64,000 nucleotides of DNA from Bedellia somnulentella (GCA_963576735.1 OY755170.1:26706875-26770874); one strand, 5' to 3'. Counted from the first letter of the stretch, positions 35,791 to 47,717 are shown. A program made the numbers and translations. The notes: generated by a model not told the origin, from the sequence alone.

Positions 35791-38440
35791 AGTCTCGGTA
35801 TTCTCGCGGTCCACATTTGTCTGTCGAATTTGTATGGAGTGCGGCATATTTTGTATATATGATCGAAGCGCAATAGTAATTGTTTAACAGAAAACGTATG
35901 GGTACGTTTGTAATTCATGTCTCTCTATAGTTTTAAAATAAAATAAAAATTAGGTACTAAAAACATATTCTTTAATTAAGCTACTCTAAAACTTTTATCT
36001 TTTTAATTGTCGTTTGACTGAATATTGCAATAAAATTGTAAATTTTACCAAAAAGACAATCATTGTAGCTTGAAGCGTTATAGTATAGAATAATTAGTAT
36101 TATTCAAGAAAAAACAAAGTACAATAGTAAATATTAATAATAATATATAGAATAAGATGCTTTCAAGAATGTGATTGCAAGAGGAGATGGGAAATATGTA
36201 AACATATTTTATTACTGTATTGATCAATTACCTCCAAATAGGAGGCTATTTGTAAAATTCTCTTTTTACTAGTAATTTTAGTGGATGAAGAACTAATGGC
36301 GGATTAGACGAATTTCTAAAAGGTATGTTCAGTGAGTAGTAGACAAGGTTTTAAACAATTTTTAAACTTCCTATTGAAATCACTAAATTAAAAGTAGTAA
36401 TTACTGCTCTTGTGTAATATAACATAACAATTGAAAACTTTGACTATTTTCACTGTTATAAATATAAAATTACTTATTTTGACATCTTTTATTTTGAATC
36501 CGTATTTATATGTCAAATTCTAGTTCCCGACTCAGTAGTAGTTTATGTCCCTAGACTGTATACCTAACATTTAAAGTTTAGCTTGATAGCCATGACATAT
36601 TTATAAATAATATAGTGATTACCAAAATATCAGCTGATGCCATTGTAATAATAATTAAATCAGAATTTAATGCTCCTTGTTCTCTGTATCTTAAAATTGT
36701 CTTAGTAAATATACTTCTTAACTAATGCGCTTTTGTCCATATCAGTCTTGTTAAATTTTAGTCGGAATGTTGCTATAGTAATAAGTTTCTCGATATTCGT
36801 TCACGAAACAATAGGTTGTAATTAACGGGTGTGTTAATGAATTTGTGAAATTAATATATATATATACTTAATGAAATTGAAAGAATTGTAGATATAACAG
36901 TGCTGGGTTTGTTTAATATGAGTACGAAGAGTTCCAATGTGTTTAAATAAGTTTATTTATACTTATTTGGTTGTAGAGAATGTAACAAGTGATTAAAAAT
37001 TAGCCTCCTTTTTAATTTAGACTTGAAAACAACAAGAGCTAGAATAGTTATTACTCAAATATTATTCCTATTATGATCTAGTAACATCTCTTTCTAAACA
37101 TTGTACAATTATATGCTTATGATGGATCGTCACTATTTATAATGTTATACAATTGCTCAACTACTCTTGAAACTAATTTTCTAATTGTTACGCATATCCA
37201 CTATAATTTTATTTCAGCTCTCCAAGAATATTCGAAATAGCTTCTATCAACCATACAGATAAAGATAGCTAAAAACTAAGTTATTAAAAGCATGAAATAA
37301 CGTGCAAATGTTAATTTATATCAAATTGTAATAATATGAAACTGTACACGACTTGTTCATTCATCGGTGTTTAAAAGACTAATGAACGTTAGGCCTGGTT
37401 TTCAAATTTAGACTTATAACGATAAGTCTAAATTTGAATTAATAAATAAAATGAGTTCAATATTCTGTTCGACAAAGATTTTTTAACGAATAACTATTAT
37501 ATCTTACGTATTAAATCTGTGAACAAAACAGATCACAGATAACGTATAGTTAGTCACGGCCGCAACACAAAACAAATAATTTGAATGATTAAATACTTTC
37601 AAGATTGATTGATTTAGTTTTATGAGTCGACACTTATATATTTTAAAGATCAAATCACTTTGTTTGAAACGAAACTGTTGATTATATATTCCACAGATAC
37701 TACAAATACAATACAAATATTATAACTCGTTATCGTCTTTGTATTGCCAATTTATAAACGTAAGTATGTCATGTCATGTCTATTATTCAAATTGGTCTTT
37801 GAACACCAATGATTATTTAGTTTAGCTTGTATCTTGATTCTCGTTGTATTGATTGAAGACAATCGGTGGTTATTAATTCATTTTACCCTTATACTCTATA
37901 ATTGTAAATTAAAGTGCTGTGCAAATAAATTACGATGAAATATTAAACAATAATATTATAACTACAACTTCATGTTGTAACAAAGTGAGGTTATTTTAAA
38001 TAGTTTTATATACTTATTATTTTTAAAATGGGATTGTTTTTACATCAAATGTGCCAGTAGTTGTAGTGTTTACAATAATAAATTATCTTGTGTTAACATG
38101 GTTATTTTATTTTCCTTTGAATATTTACAATATATCTATAAGTACACCTCTTGGCATTTCGATAACTACTATTTACATATACAGTTTGCCACCTATAATC
38201 CGATGAGAAATAATCTAGTTAAACTTAAAAAACAATATCTTATAGATATGTAGCGAATGTGGAAGGTGTGGTTAGTAGAGCAGAGCCACTCAAAACTTTT
38301 GAAGACCAAATTGCAAACGTACTTATAATGGCGGGCGCCCGAAGTGGGTAGATAAAAGAGCATGTTGGGAGGAATAATAAACGCCAGGGAAGCAAAAGTT
38401 TTATATTATTATTATTTAGATTTTTCTAATGAGATTACGT
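35791..38440. other. AT-rich intergenic DNA
   Basis: No gene or repeat family recognised. One 17-bp perfect hairpin with a 4-base loop lies at 37401-37438. Confidence 0.5.
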
Positions 38441-38625
38441 TATTACGAGGGCAGGTCAATAAGTCCGTGACTTTTTGAATTTCTGACCTCTTTACTGAAA
38501 CAGCAACACTGCTCCTGTGAACAGGCATCTGTCAGTTGACTCCTGTCTAAATTTTAACTTGCTGCGTCGGTTAGTTTGTGTTTGTCAGCTATTTTTATCA
38601 GACTACTCACAAATTTGAGGAGAAA

Positions 38626-39870
38626 ATGGAAATTACCGATACCAAGGCTAAGCTTGATAAATACTATGGGGACTCTGCACCATCGATTTCAATGGTAAAA
38701 AAGTGGTTTACTGAATTTCGTTGTGGCCGTACAAGCACTGAAGATGCCGAACGTCTGGACGCCCAGTTTAGGTCTCTACACCCGAAACAATCGAAAAAAT
38801 GTACGATATGGTGTTGGCCGACCGAAGATTGAAAGTGCGAGAGATTGTGGAAGCCGTAGGGATCTCGCATGGCTCAGTGGTTTCAATTTTTAATGATCAC
38901 ATGGGCATGAGAAAGCTTTCCGCAAGATGGGTGCCGCGTTTGCTCACAGTCGACCACAAACGCAATCTTGTAACAACTTCACAGGAAGGTTTGGCGTTGT
39001 TTAATCGCAATGTAGAGGAGTTTTTGCGCTGTTTTGTAACCGTGGACGAAACATGGATCCATCACAACACACCAGAGACCAAACAACAGTCAAAACAGTG
39101 GATTTCTAAGGGTGAATCGGCGCCAAAGAAGGCCAAGGTGGGTTTGTCAGCCAATAAAGTTATGGCGACTGTTTTTTGGGATGCACGCGGGATAATCCAC
39201 ATTGACTACCTACAAAAGGGAAGAACAATCAATGGGGAATATTATGCCAACTTATTGGACCGATTCAATGACGATTTGAAAAAAAACCGACCTCATTTGG
39301 CCAAGAAAAAAGTTCTTTTCCACCAAGACAATGCAAGTAGCTGTGTAGTGTCGGCTTAGAATAGCACTACCCCATTTCTTCCGGTGGGTGTACGTAAGAG
39401 GCGACTAACGGTATTGGGGCTTTTAAGGGATTTTTGGGCGATGCAGTTGGAGACCCATCACCTTTATTACACACCATCTTTTCCCCACTAAACTTTCCAA
39501 AAGTGGCTTAGGAAATTTTAATTCCTTAGCTCTGGCTACCCCTTCAAGGGATTTATAGCCGTGAGTATATGTATGTATGAATGTACAATGCAAGGGTGCA
39601 CACATATGCAGTTGCCATGGCAAAAATCCATGAATTGGGCTATGAATTGCTCCCTCATCTGCCCTATTCTCCAGATTTGGCTCCGAGCGACTACTACTTG
39701 TTCCCAAACCTGAAGAAATGGCTAGGTGAAAAAAGATTTGACTCCAATGATAAAGTCATCTCGCAAACAAAGGCCTATTTTAAGGAACTTGAAAATCATT
39801 GTTTTTGGAAGGGATAAAAAATTGGAGAAGCGTTGGACAAAGTGTATAGAGCTCAAGGGAGACTACGTTG
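38626..39870 (+). pseudogene. mariner transposase (DD34D), broken
   Basis: The frame from 'MEITDTKAKL' gives the helix-turn-helix start 'SISMVKKWFTEFRCGRTSTED'. A frame change near 38790 leads to 'MVLADRRLKVREIVEAVGIS', 'KLSARWVPRLLTVDHKRN', the first catalytic aspartate in 'FVTVDETWIHHNTPETKQQS', and the second in 'KKVLFHQDNA'. The SINE at 39338 splits the gene. After it, 'MAKIHELGYELLPHLPYSPD' and 'LAPSDYYLF' carry the third aspartate, 34 residues after the second once the SINE is removed. All three acidic residues are kept, but the frameshift, the insertion and a stop after 'ENHCFWKG' disable it. Motif wording is closest to irritans-like mariners. Confidence 0.88.
39338..39584 (+). mobile_element. 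SINE family A inside mariner transposase, 247 bp
   Basis: Target duplication 'acaatgcaag' lies at 39328-39337 and 39585-39594. The interrupted mariner frame gives the exact insertion point, so length and ends of the family are defined here. Confidence 0.94.
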
Positions 39871-39885
39871 AAAAATATAATTAAA

Positions 39886-39990
39886 ATCGCATCGCCCAAA
39901 AAATCCTTAAAGGCCCCTATTCCATTAGTCGCCTCTTACGTACACCCACCGTAAGAAATAGGGTAGTGCTATTCTAGCCGACACTACACC
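39886..39990 (-). mobile_element. SINE family A 5' portion in the mariner tail
   Basis: On the minus strand it reads 'gtgtagtgtcggctagaata' through 'cgatgcgat'. The 3' half is absent. It splits the mariner 3' region. Confidence 0.78.
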
Positions 39991-40254
39991 ACTAAATGTT
40001 TAATATCTATATAAAAAAAATATTTCTCGTTTCAAGTTTTGTGAACTCTAAGTCTACTATATGTACTTTACGACATAGAAATAGACGATTGTAATCTTTT
40101 ATTTATTATAGGAGAAAATACATTACAATAAATAAAAAATCTATGGAAACTAATTATCTCTAACACAACTTCGCAATAAAACTTATGGAAATCTAAGAAC
40201 ACTACATTTGGTGTCCATTATACACAAATTGGTGTTAAATTGTTATTACTACAT

Positions 40255-40909
40255 TTACTTTTTCGCGGGAGGCTTTCGAGGTGTACGGGTCGACTTGCCA
40301 GTGAAGGTTGAAGGCACCGGAACTATCGGTGAAGGCTTTAAATCTTTACCACCTCTCCTGCCTTTTCCTTTCGGTGTGGAAACTTCAGCTTTCACCGGTT
40401 CCGGTTTTGCTTTCGCCGGTTCCGGTTTTGCTTTCGCCGGAGTTCGCTTTGCCAGCGCCGCCGGTTTTTACCGAAGATTTGTCTGTTATTGCTGTCTTGG
40501 TTGGGGCCCCGGGGCGGGCTTACTACCTGCGTTGGTCGGTTTGCTCGATTTGGCCGGTTTGGGTTTGGACCGCGGACTGCGCTTGGGCGTTAGCCGCGAT
40601 TGTTTGGCCGGGGAGGATGAGTCACTCTCACTATCATCTTCTTGCGCTTTGCCACTTGATGTCTTACTATCTCTTTTACGAGACTTTTTCTCTAGTTGAG
40701 ACTCATCTTTGAAGAGTGATAAGTCCAATCCATCTGGATGCTCTTCAGTAAGTTCGGTATTGGCAGGCCGTTCCAATATAGAGCGAGCCCGGGCTTCCTC
40801 TGCAGGCTTCAACAACTGACAGCCCTTCTCTGCTCTGATCTGCGATAATGTCGTCAGGACACATTCTAGGTGAGTATCATCATAGAAGTCAGGTTTGTAG
40901 GTCTCGCCA
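40255..40909 (-). pseudogene. C-terminal part of a Lys/Pro/Ser-rich protein, frame-broken
   Basis: On the minus strand, after a possible acceptor ('tttgtag', right edge near 40909), it reads 'SDPNGETYKPDFYDDTHLEC', 'VLTTLSQIRAEKGCQLLKPA', then a low-complexity tail with 'DDSESDSSSPAKQSRLTPKR' and 'SKPKPAKSSKPTNAGSKP'. This frame stops at 40486. Further on, another frame reads 'AKAKPEPAKAKPEPVKAE' and 'STRTPRKPPAKK' to a TAA at 40255-40257. Two frame changes (about 40470-40510) are needed to join them, close to a 'ggggccccggggcggg' run. 'aataaa' on the minus strand near 40100 would serve as its poly(A) signal. GC content and codon use are far above the surroundings. Basic/acidic tails of this sort are common in chromatin proteins. 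I do not recognise the family. It may be a true terminal exon with assembly errors, or a truncated duplicate. Confidence 0.55.
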
Positions 40910-40954
40910 TTGGGATCAGACTTGGCGAGACCTACAAACCTGACTTCTATGATG
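40878..40954. repeat. 32-bp perfect inverted repeat at the exon edge
   Basis: 40878-40909 and 40923-40954 are exact complements around 13 bp. The left arm is coding sequence of the Lys-rich protein ('ETYKPDFYDD'). The right arm repeats it backwards, so coding sequence appears to have been copied in inverted form. Confidence 0.88.
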
Positions 40955-42083
40955 TTATTTTTTATATATCAATAATCTAATATTGAACCATTATTATAAC
41001 AACATTTGTACACACCACGGAAAAGAACTGCAAAAAATACTTATGTATTTTCATTGGATGATACCCTTTTGTTATTTTTTACATCAGTATGAATAGAAGC
41101 TGAATAGCTGAAATTTGTCTTTTTTTTTAAAACTTGAGTCTATAAGGTCTCAGGGGATTCAAGAATTTCACAACTATGACATAATCAATATTATCTACTG
41201 ATCGTCCGTTGCTGAGGAGTAACTACCCGGTTGATAATGAAGCAGTTGTTGCGGCTACCTGATCAGACGCTTAATTCACGTCTAAAGCTATATAAGCGAT
41301 ATTGTAAGGTTCCACAACATTGCCACTAACATATTTTGTTAGTACTCTCCATGTAACTAACCTACTAACCAAACTATGGATTTAATCCGAAATAAATGCT
41401 TTATTACCCGATAAAGTGCGTGAGCTAGGGAAGATAATCCAAATTTAACCAGTTTTTGGCAATTGGATTTGAAAGAAGCCATACTACACTTTTCTAACTT
41501 GACTCGCTGGAGCAGTAAAGCTATTATGATTAACATATTTAAGGAATGTACTTAAGAGATCTATAAGCGAGCGTGTAGAATTGCAAGAGCTGGATACAAT
41601 TCTAAGTCATAGTTAAAGTGTGGGCAGAGAAGACGACGAGGTAGTCAGGCTATAAATTGTTCCTAATGTAAGTTATGTGACGGATGATTTTAGGTTTACG
41701 CTTTAATTATTAATCTGCTTATATAACCGTAAGGTTATTAATACATAAAATTATATATATTATAGTACATAAAAAATATTATAAGGAGTTGTGTGGTTTT
41801 AGCGAATATTATGAACCGTCCACACGTCATATTATTTTTGCTGTGAATGCAAGGTGCATTGACAGCAAAAGTGCACACACTGACCATTGGAAAAGACCTT
41901 AAACAAGAATATGAAATGGAGATATTCTTAAAAAATCCTTTCTAAAATGCTGACTTCTCAGTAGTTCATTTAATCATAAAGCTATTTATGAAAATAGTAA
42001 TTAAAAGAAGATCTCAATCGCACCTACTGACCGCTTTCTATGGTTTTAAGACGACTACACAAATATTAGTCTGATATAACTGC
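40955..42083. other. No gene recognised
   Basis: A 14/15-bp hairpin lies at 41836-41870. Otherwise AT-rich. Confidence 0.4.
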
Positions 42084-42096
42084 AATACCATTTCAT

Positions 42097-42307
42097 CATC
42101 ATGTAGTCCTGTTATCCCTCATCAGGGACATAGGGCCCAAAGAAGAGATCTCCACTTTTCTCGATCTTGTGTGGCAGCTTCCTGGTTCTTCCAGCTGAGT
42201 TCAGTTGATGCAGCCTCTTTTTCAACTGAGCGCCTCCAAGTGGTACGGGGGCGACCCGGCCTTCTTTTGCCATACGCTTGCCACTTTAACCCTTGTTTGG
42301 ATAGATG
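42097..42307 (-). pseudogene. 5'-truncated non-LTR element with 13-bp TSD
   Basis: 'aataccatttcat' at 42084-42096 and 42308-42320 encloses 211 bp. The minus strand encodes 'LKWQAYGKRRPGRPRTTWRR', 'SVEKEAASTELSW' and 'QDREKWRSLLWALCPDEG', the extreme C-terminus of a widespread non-LTR reverse transcriptase. A short untranslated end with an ATG-repeat tail follows. The frame is almost unbroken, so the insertion is young. Confidence 0.88.
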
Positions 42308-42624
42308 AATACCATTTCATAGGGTTACATATATGTTAATTTATTTATATAATAACTGTTTCGGAACCGCATTGGATAGGGGCTAGGTTAGTCAATTGAT
42401 GCTCAATGTTTGACCATTTTATATATAGCCTTCCATGAAAGTCAGGTGTATAATGTATCATTGTATATGTAAAAACAATGATACTGACTGGTGGACTGGT
42501 TTACAGTTCCATAGAATCCGATAATACACCCTACAACCTCCCTTCAAACCAAACTTACAAATATACCTCCATACGTATTGTCGTCTGGACGACTCGTGTG
42601 AACGCTTTAGTGTATTTCAGTAAC

Positions 42625-44182
42625 AAAGGGTCTAGCAGGCTAACCTAAGAAGATTGGCCCCCGCAGGGGATGTGGTTGTAATTTGAGGTGCAGTAGTAGC
42701 AGGCCCTAAGGACACTATATGCGTAATATCAGCCTTTGAACTTCTTTTGTTTTAGACTTATTTCCTAAAATGTCAAAAAAACATTATAATTTTTAAACTG
42801 CGATATTAGCTAAACCAAGTAAGCGAGAGTAACCAAATAAATTTAGAATGAAAGAGCATGAAATGGGGTTCATAATGCATATTTTTAAAGACATTCATAT
42901 CCTTGAACTTGGATTAAAAAAAAAAAGTTTTTTTTTCGCTTATATTTTTTGCCACTTATCGTGGAGGCACAACTACCAAAAAAATTACTTAATAAGCCAC
43001 AGCTGCCAACTACGTACCGAATTAAAAAAAATATTAAAAATCATGGTGCGTCACGTCAAAAAAAAACATTTACGAACGTATGTTTACATATCATATCAAT
43101 AGTAGTAACGGCAAACGGCACACCATTCTCCCCACCAGGAGAGCCTGTATAGATCAGCTTGTAGCCGTGCCCTATGTTCCGTCTCCTGTTGTCCTTCCAC
43201 CGTGTCTCCTGCAGGAACGCCACTACCACTTTTCGCCTGGCAAGTATGGCCGCAAGTTCTGTGGAACGTCCGGTCAGCGTACCCATGTTCCAGCTAGCAA
43301 AACGGAGTTTCTCTTTAGGTGCTAACGTCTTTAGCCGGGTTCGCACAGGACCCGGTAGCCTTAGCATACTTGTCGCAGGGGCAAGGCGATCCCCCTGCGC
43401 GCGTAGCCGCTAACGTGCACCTTTTCTTTTTCATACTTATGAATGGCTGTGTGCCTATTACGGGGCGACTGCCGTCTGACCCCCGACCCACCAGGGCGAA
43501 CCCAGGTAGGGTGGCGTCGCCATTGCCTTGTTTGTCGGTCAGCAGGTGTACCACGGGCAGGTGGGGATGGCATGGGCTCCGAAGATGTTGGTGGAGCCCC
43601 TTTACACCCCATATACATCAAACTCTATCAACGAGTAATGTGTCCATCGACCCTCTTTCCGTTGTGTGACAACTACATACTTATCTTTAGAAGGCCACTA
43701 CTCATTTGTCACTACAAATAGTAAACATACGTTCGTAAATGTTTTTTTTTGACATGACGCACCATAATATTTCAATTTTTTTTTAATTCGGTACGTAGTT
43801 GGCAGCTGTGGCTTATTAAGTAATTTTTTTGGTAGTTGTGCCTCCGCGATAATTGGCAAAAAATATAAGCGTAAAAAAAACTATTTTTTTTTATCAAAGT
43901 TCAAGGATATGAATGTCTTTAAAAATATGCATTATGAACCCCATTTCATGTTCTTTAATTCTAAATTTATTTGGTTACTCTCGCTTACTTGGTTTAGCTA
44001 ATATCGCAGTTTAAAAATTACCATGATTTTTTGACATTTTCGTAAATAAGTCTAAAACAAAAGAAGTTCAAAGGCTGATATTACGTATATAGTGTCCTTA
44101 GGGCCTGCCACTACTGCACCTCAAATTACAACCACATCCCCTGCGGGGGCCAATCTTCTTAGGTTAGCCTGCTAGACCCTTT
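42625..44182. mobile_element. 1558-bp element with 463-bp inverted arms and LINE cargo
   Basis: 42625-43087 and 43721-44182 are almost exact inverted copies, starting 'aaagggtctagcaggctaac' outside and ending 'gaacgtatgtttac' inside. They differ by a few substitutions and small indels. The 633-bp centre (43088-43720) is GC-rich and carries the start of a non-LTR endonuclease. No transposase is encoded. A target duplication could not be fixed. Confidence 0.85.
43119..43367 (-). pseudogene. Non-LTR endonuclease N-terminal fragment (cargo)
   Basis: Minus-strand frame: 'KLRFASWNMGTLTGRSTELA' followed by 'VVVAFLQETRWKDNRRRNI' and 'YTGSPGGENGV'. The 'WNMGTLTGR' and 'QETRWK' motifs are the start of an APE-type endonuclease domain, the glutamate being a metal-binding residue. 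Coding similarity ends near 43119, about 60-70 residues in, before the other catalytic motifs. GC-rich sequence to about 43620 on the upstream side is probably the element's 5' region. Confidence 0.85.
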
Positions 44183-44307
44183 ACAAGAATTTGCTGAAAG
44201 TTAATCAAAGCATTAATTATACAAAGCTAAAATTCATATATAACGTGGGAGGTGTAATTTCACTGTCATCTGCCATAGTTTGATTTCCGATGAACTAAAG
44301 TCAATTG

Positions 44308-44554
44308 CAATGTAGTGCCGGCTTAGAATGTCGCTACCCCTTTCTACCCACGGGTGTAGTAAGAGGCGACTAAGGGTATTGGGGCTTTTTATTGGATTTT
44401 TGGGCGATGCGGTTGGAGACCCATCACCAAAAACCTTTATTTTTACCATCTTTTCCCCACTCAACTTCCAAAAGTGGCTGAGGAATTTATAATTCCTTAG
44501 CTCTGGTTACCCCTTCTAGGGAAACATAGCCGTGAGTATATGTATGTATGTATG
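44308..44554 (+). mobile_element. SINE family A variant, full length, 247 bp
   Basis: Target duplication 'taaagtcaattg' lies at 44296-44307 and 44555-44566. The copy carries the 'cccctttctacccac' subfamily signature. Confidence 0.93.
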
Positions 44555-44819
44555 TAAAGTCAATTGACTTCCTCTTTTTGCCGACATATATATCACTAAC
44601 TAAACTTTAGATTAATAGATTTTATAAAGTTAGGTATATGTATATATTTGTATTTATTATATTATATAAGTATGTACATACAAGTAAATTTATTAAGATA
44701 TTGTATAGTATATTTGATATAATAATTATTATATATATATATATATAATTAATATACAGGTTGTAAATAAGTTGTGTTTAGTTAAGTTCTGTTTAAGTTG
44801 CATATACACTTGACCATAA

Positions 44820-44984
44820 TGTTTTAAAGAGTTGTCTATTTGTTCCTCACCATAAAGGTTGACTGGAAGAAATCGCGTTAAGGCGATAAGTCCGCCTTTG
44901 TGTACATATACTGTTGTACCTATTATGTAATATACTGTTTGTGTGTTGTTTTGTATACTATAAAGTGTTTAAATAAATAAATAA
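44820..44984 (+). mobile_element. Non-LTR 3' UTR with (AAAT)n tail
   Basis: 'ttaaggcgataagtccgcct' and a terminal 'gtgtttaaataaataaataaa' are typical of a lepidopteran non-LTR 3' end. The last 54 bp, from 44931, are shared with the start of every tandem unit. Confidence 0.65.
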
Positions 44985-45288
44985 ACGCGGTAACTGGAAA
45001 CTGCCTGAAAACGTAAGTTATTAGAGTGATTTCAGCTCCTTTAACAACAGATGTCGCTAGCATAGTTTTTCTACATCGCGGTATGAATTCTTTTAAACCG
45101 TAGTATATAATGTTTGGAATTCGTAAACATTTGATGATGGTTGGATTAGACTAAATGAAAAGCAAATTTTTGATAATCTGCTTTGAGCTTCTTTGCCTGA
45201 GGCAGATTGAAAATGAACTAATATTCCTGTTCCGTTAACTTTTGAATGAACGAATTTAAGACTATTCCTTCCTACCTCATGTCATGAA

Positions 45289-46507
45289 TAGAGGTGAGTT
45301 GGAACAGGCTAAAACAGATACCTGTTGTAACAGTTTCTGTTCCAGAAAAATAACAGTTCCAAAAACCTGTTACTAAGTAACAGGCTGTTTCTTTTCATTT
45401 AAAGCAGAACAGTCTGTGGCTGGAAGACTGTTACCTGTCTGTTCTGTTATGCTTGGAACAAGCTCGTAACTCTTCTATCATACTGAGATAGAAAGAGATA
45501 ACTGCACATTTTGGAACATCCTCATAACTTTTCTTTCATATGGTGATAGAAAGAGAAACCAGAACATTTTGGAACAAGCTCGTAACTCTTTTATCATATC
45601 GAGATAGAAAGAGATACCAGCATATTTCGGAACATGCTCTATGCTCTTCTATCTAATATATAAGAAAGGAGATAGCAGATCAATTTATAATTGGTTTTGT
45701 TTCTCTCTTCTAACTAACCCTAACAAATGGGATAGAAATAGGTAAGGTTGTTTTCTATATCGGATTTGTTTACAATTTTTAATGAGGTTAAGATAATCGG
45801 TCTCTTTTAGCCAAACTAATGAAACAGCTACTAAACTCTTAAATCCGAGTTTATTATATCCTAAGAAATCAATTTATTATTTATTTATTATAACTTACAA
45901 TTAAAAATTTATATCTAAACAATGTGTCTCACAAAACTATTTACACGGATTGACTCTGAAATCAGTCTCATAAATTAATTTGAATGTGAGTTGGGCTTTT
46001 AACTTGGATAATCTAGTTGGATTCTATAATACTTTTGATGTTTGATACGATGCCATTTCGTGTGGTTTGGATAAATATGTTCAAATACCATATCAAATAT
46101 CTGCTATCTCTATTCTTATATATTAGACAGAAGAGCATAGAGCATGTTCCGAAATGTGCTGTTATCTCTTTCTATCTCGATATGATAAAAGAGTTACGAG
46201 CTTGTTCCAAAATGTTCTGGTTTCTCTTTCTATCGCGATATGAAAGAAAAGTTAGGAGAATGTTCCAAAATGTGCAGTTATCTCTTTCTATCTCAATATG
46301 ATAGAGGAGTTACGAGCTTGTTCCAAGCATAACAGAACAGACAGATAACAGTCTTCCAGTAACAGTCTGTTCTGTTTTGTATCCTGTTACAAAAAGCACA
46401 ACAGGTATCATTGGAACAGGTAACATTCTATATAGAAATCTGTTCCAGACTGTTCCGGATAGATACCTGTTATATTTATCTGTTACAATAAATACGCATC
46501 ACCCCTA
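45289..46507. mobile_element. hAT-type foldback element with 58-bp subrepeats
   Basis: An 8-bp duplication 'gtcatgaa' at 45281-45288 and 46508-46515 encloses 1219 bp. The ends 'tagaggtga' and the complement of 'tcacccct a' fit hAT termini. Each arm of roughly 400 bp contains repeats of exactly 58 bp period: 'ggaaca' at 45455, 45513, 45571 and 45629, and inverted 'tgttcc' at 46145, 46203, 46261 and 46319. There is no transposase. Units 2-4 show the empty site. The 94-codon frame across the right arm is incidental. Confidence 0.88.
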
Positions 46508-47082
46508 GTCATGAATGGTAGCGCAGTAACATTAATTTAAAAGAGTTTGTTGACTGACAAACTGATATAAATTCTCTACTTAGTCCCTCTGAAACTAGGC
46601 GTCATGCATGATATTATATCCTATGCCTCTCAGGAGGTCACAGTCACAGGTTTTCATCTATAGATTTATATAAAAAACTCATTAATGTGAATTATATTTG
46701 TGCTGTGTGAGCTTATTGTTGAAAATAAATAACTGACTTAGATTAGAATCAACGCACAACTGAAAATAGTATTCTTTGACTGAAACTACAATACCAAGAA
46801 ACTTGATATTTTCTCCATAGGTGTGAAAGTGTGTATATTCTTATGAAAGAGAGCACTAAGAAGGGAATTCCAGAAATTCCTATCCTAAAGGGAGGAAATA
46901 AAGTGTAATTGTAAATTGTAGACTTAGAAATTTGCTAATTGTCATATAAGTTTTCGTTTTCATTTTTAATTATTAAAAAAATAGTTAAGTTAAAGTAAAG
47001 TTTGAATGAAAATTTCACATTTATGTTTTGTAGAACTTGAAATTTAGTATTGTGGTTTTTTTATGATGTGAATAACTCAAAC

Positions 47083-47176
47083 GTTCACGCCGAATATCCC
47101 CGAAGGGGTTGGCAGAGGTACTATACTTCTGAGCATCACGTGATATTGTCATCTACTCACTGAGCTATCACGTCGT
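47083..47176 (-). mobile_element. SINE family C remnant shared by all units
   Basis: 'acgttcacgccgaatatccc' joins directly to 'ctactcactgagctatcacg', so the 3' end meets the tRNA head with the body deleted. The same remnant lies at about 50795-50890, 57626-57721 and 63955-64000, so it predates the duplications. Confidence 0.8.
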
Positions 47177-47717
47177 TATGTAAATAAGCATTTGAAAAAG
47201 TCATTTCAGTAATTCTCCCCCCAAAAGGGGTAAAATGGGGATGTAAGTTATATGTTTCGTTCGACAATTCTGGACTTAGCAATATGAAAATTGGTATGTT
47301 TGTTATTGATTACAATTTCAAACAATCTATCGAGGTAAGAGGAACAAAACTCTTCCCTAAAGGCGTAAAATAGGGGTTTAATTTTAGGATGAATAGATGA
47401 TGTAGTGTAGTGTGAGTGCATCTTGTCCCCCTCTTGCCATTATATTATATAAGTTGGGGCTAAGTCTTTAGTTAGTAATAAAAGTATATCCTAGTATTTT
47501 TTTTTGTTACCATGTTTTTTTTGTATTTTAAAGACAAATAAAAACATTTATTATTATCCAAGAACTACACACGTCTATCAATTCCATCATTGCTTGACGA
47601 CGCTGTCTGTGGAAATAAGTGATACAAAATGATTATACTATGAACACAATATTAGAGAATACAAGAGAAAACAACTGCAAGAGGTTGAAATATAAATATT
47701 TAAAAAGTATAAAAAGA

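Larger units (their letters stand above)
38446..40051 (+). mobile_element. mariner transposon with two nested SINEs
   Basis: The left end 'cgagggcaggtcaataagtc' follows TA, a typical mariner terminus. The right end survives as 'tttctcgtttcaagttttg' near 40023-40041, after which the terminal repeat is eroded. It encodes a broken transposase and is interrupted at 39338-39584 and about 39886-39990 by SINE family A sequence. Without those it would be close to the usual 1.25-1.3 kb. Confidence 0.87.

Noticed and set aside
40208..40712. Long plus-strand frames (163 and 134 codons)
   Set aside because: They are opposite-strand readings of the GC-rich Lys/Pro-rich coding stretch; the minus strand gives the sensible composition.
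43080..43721. Several overlapping plus-strand frames in the GC-rich centre
   Set aside because: They mirror the minus-strand endonuclease frame and its upstream region, with no domain of their own.
46017..46301. 94-codon frame with internal protein repeats
   Set aside because: A reading of the 58-bp subrepeats in the right arm of the hAT foldback.
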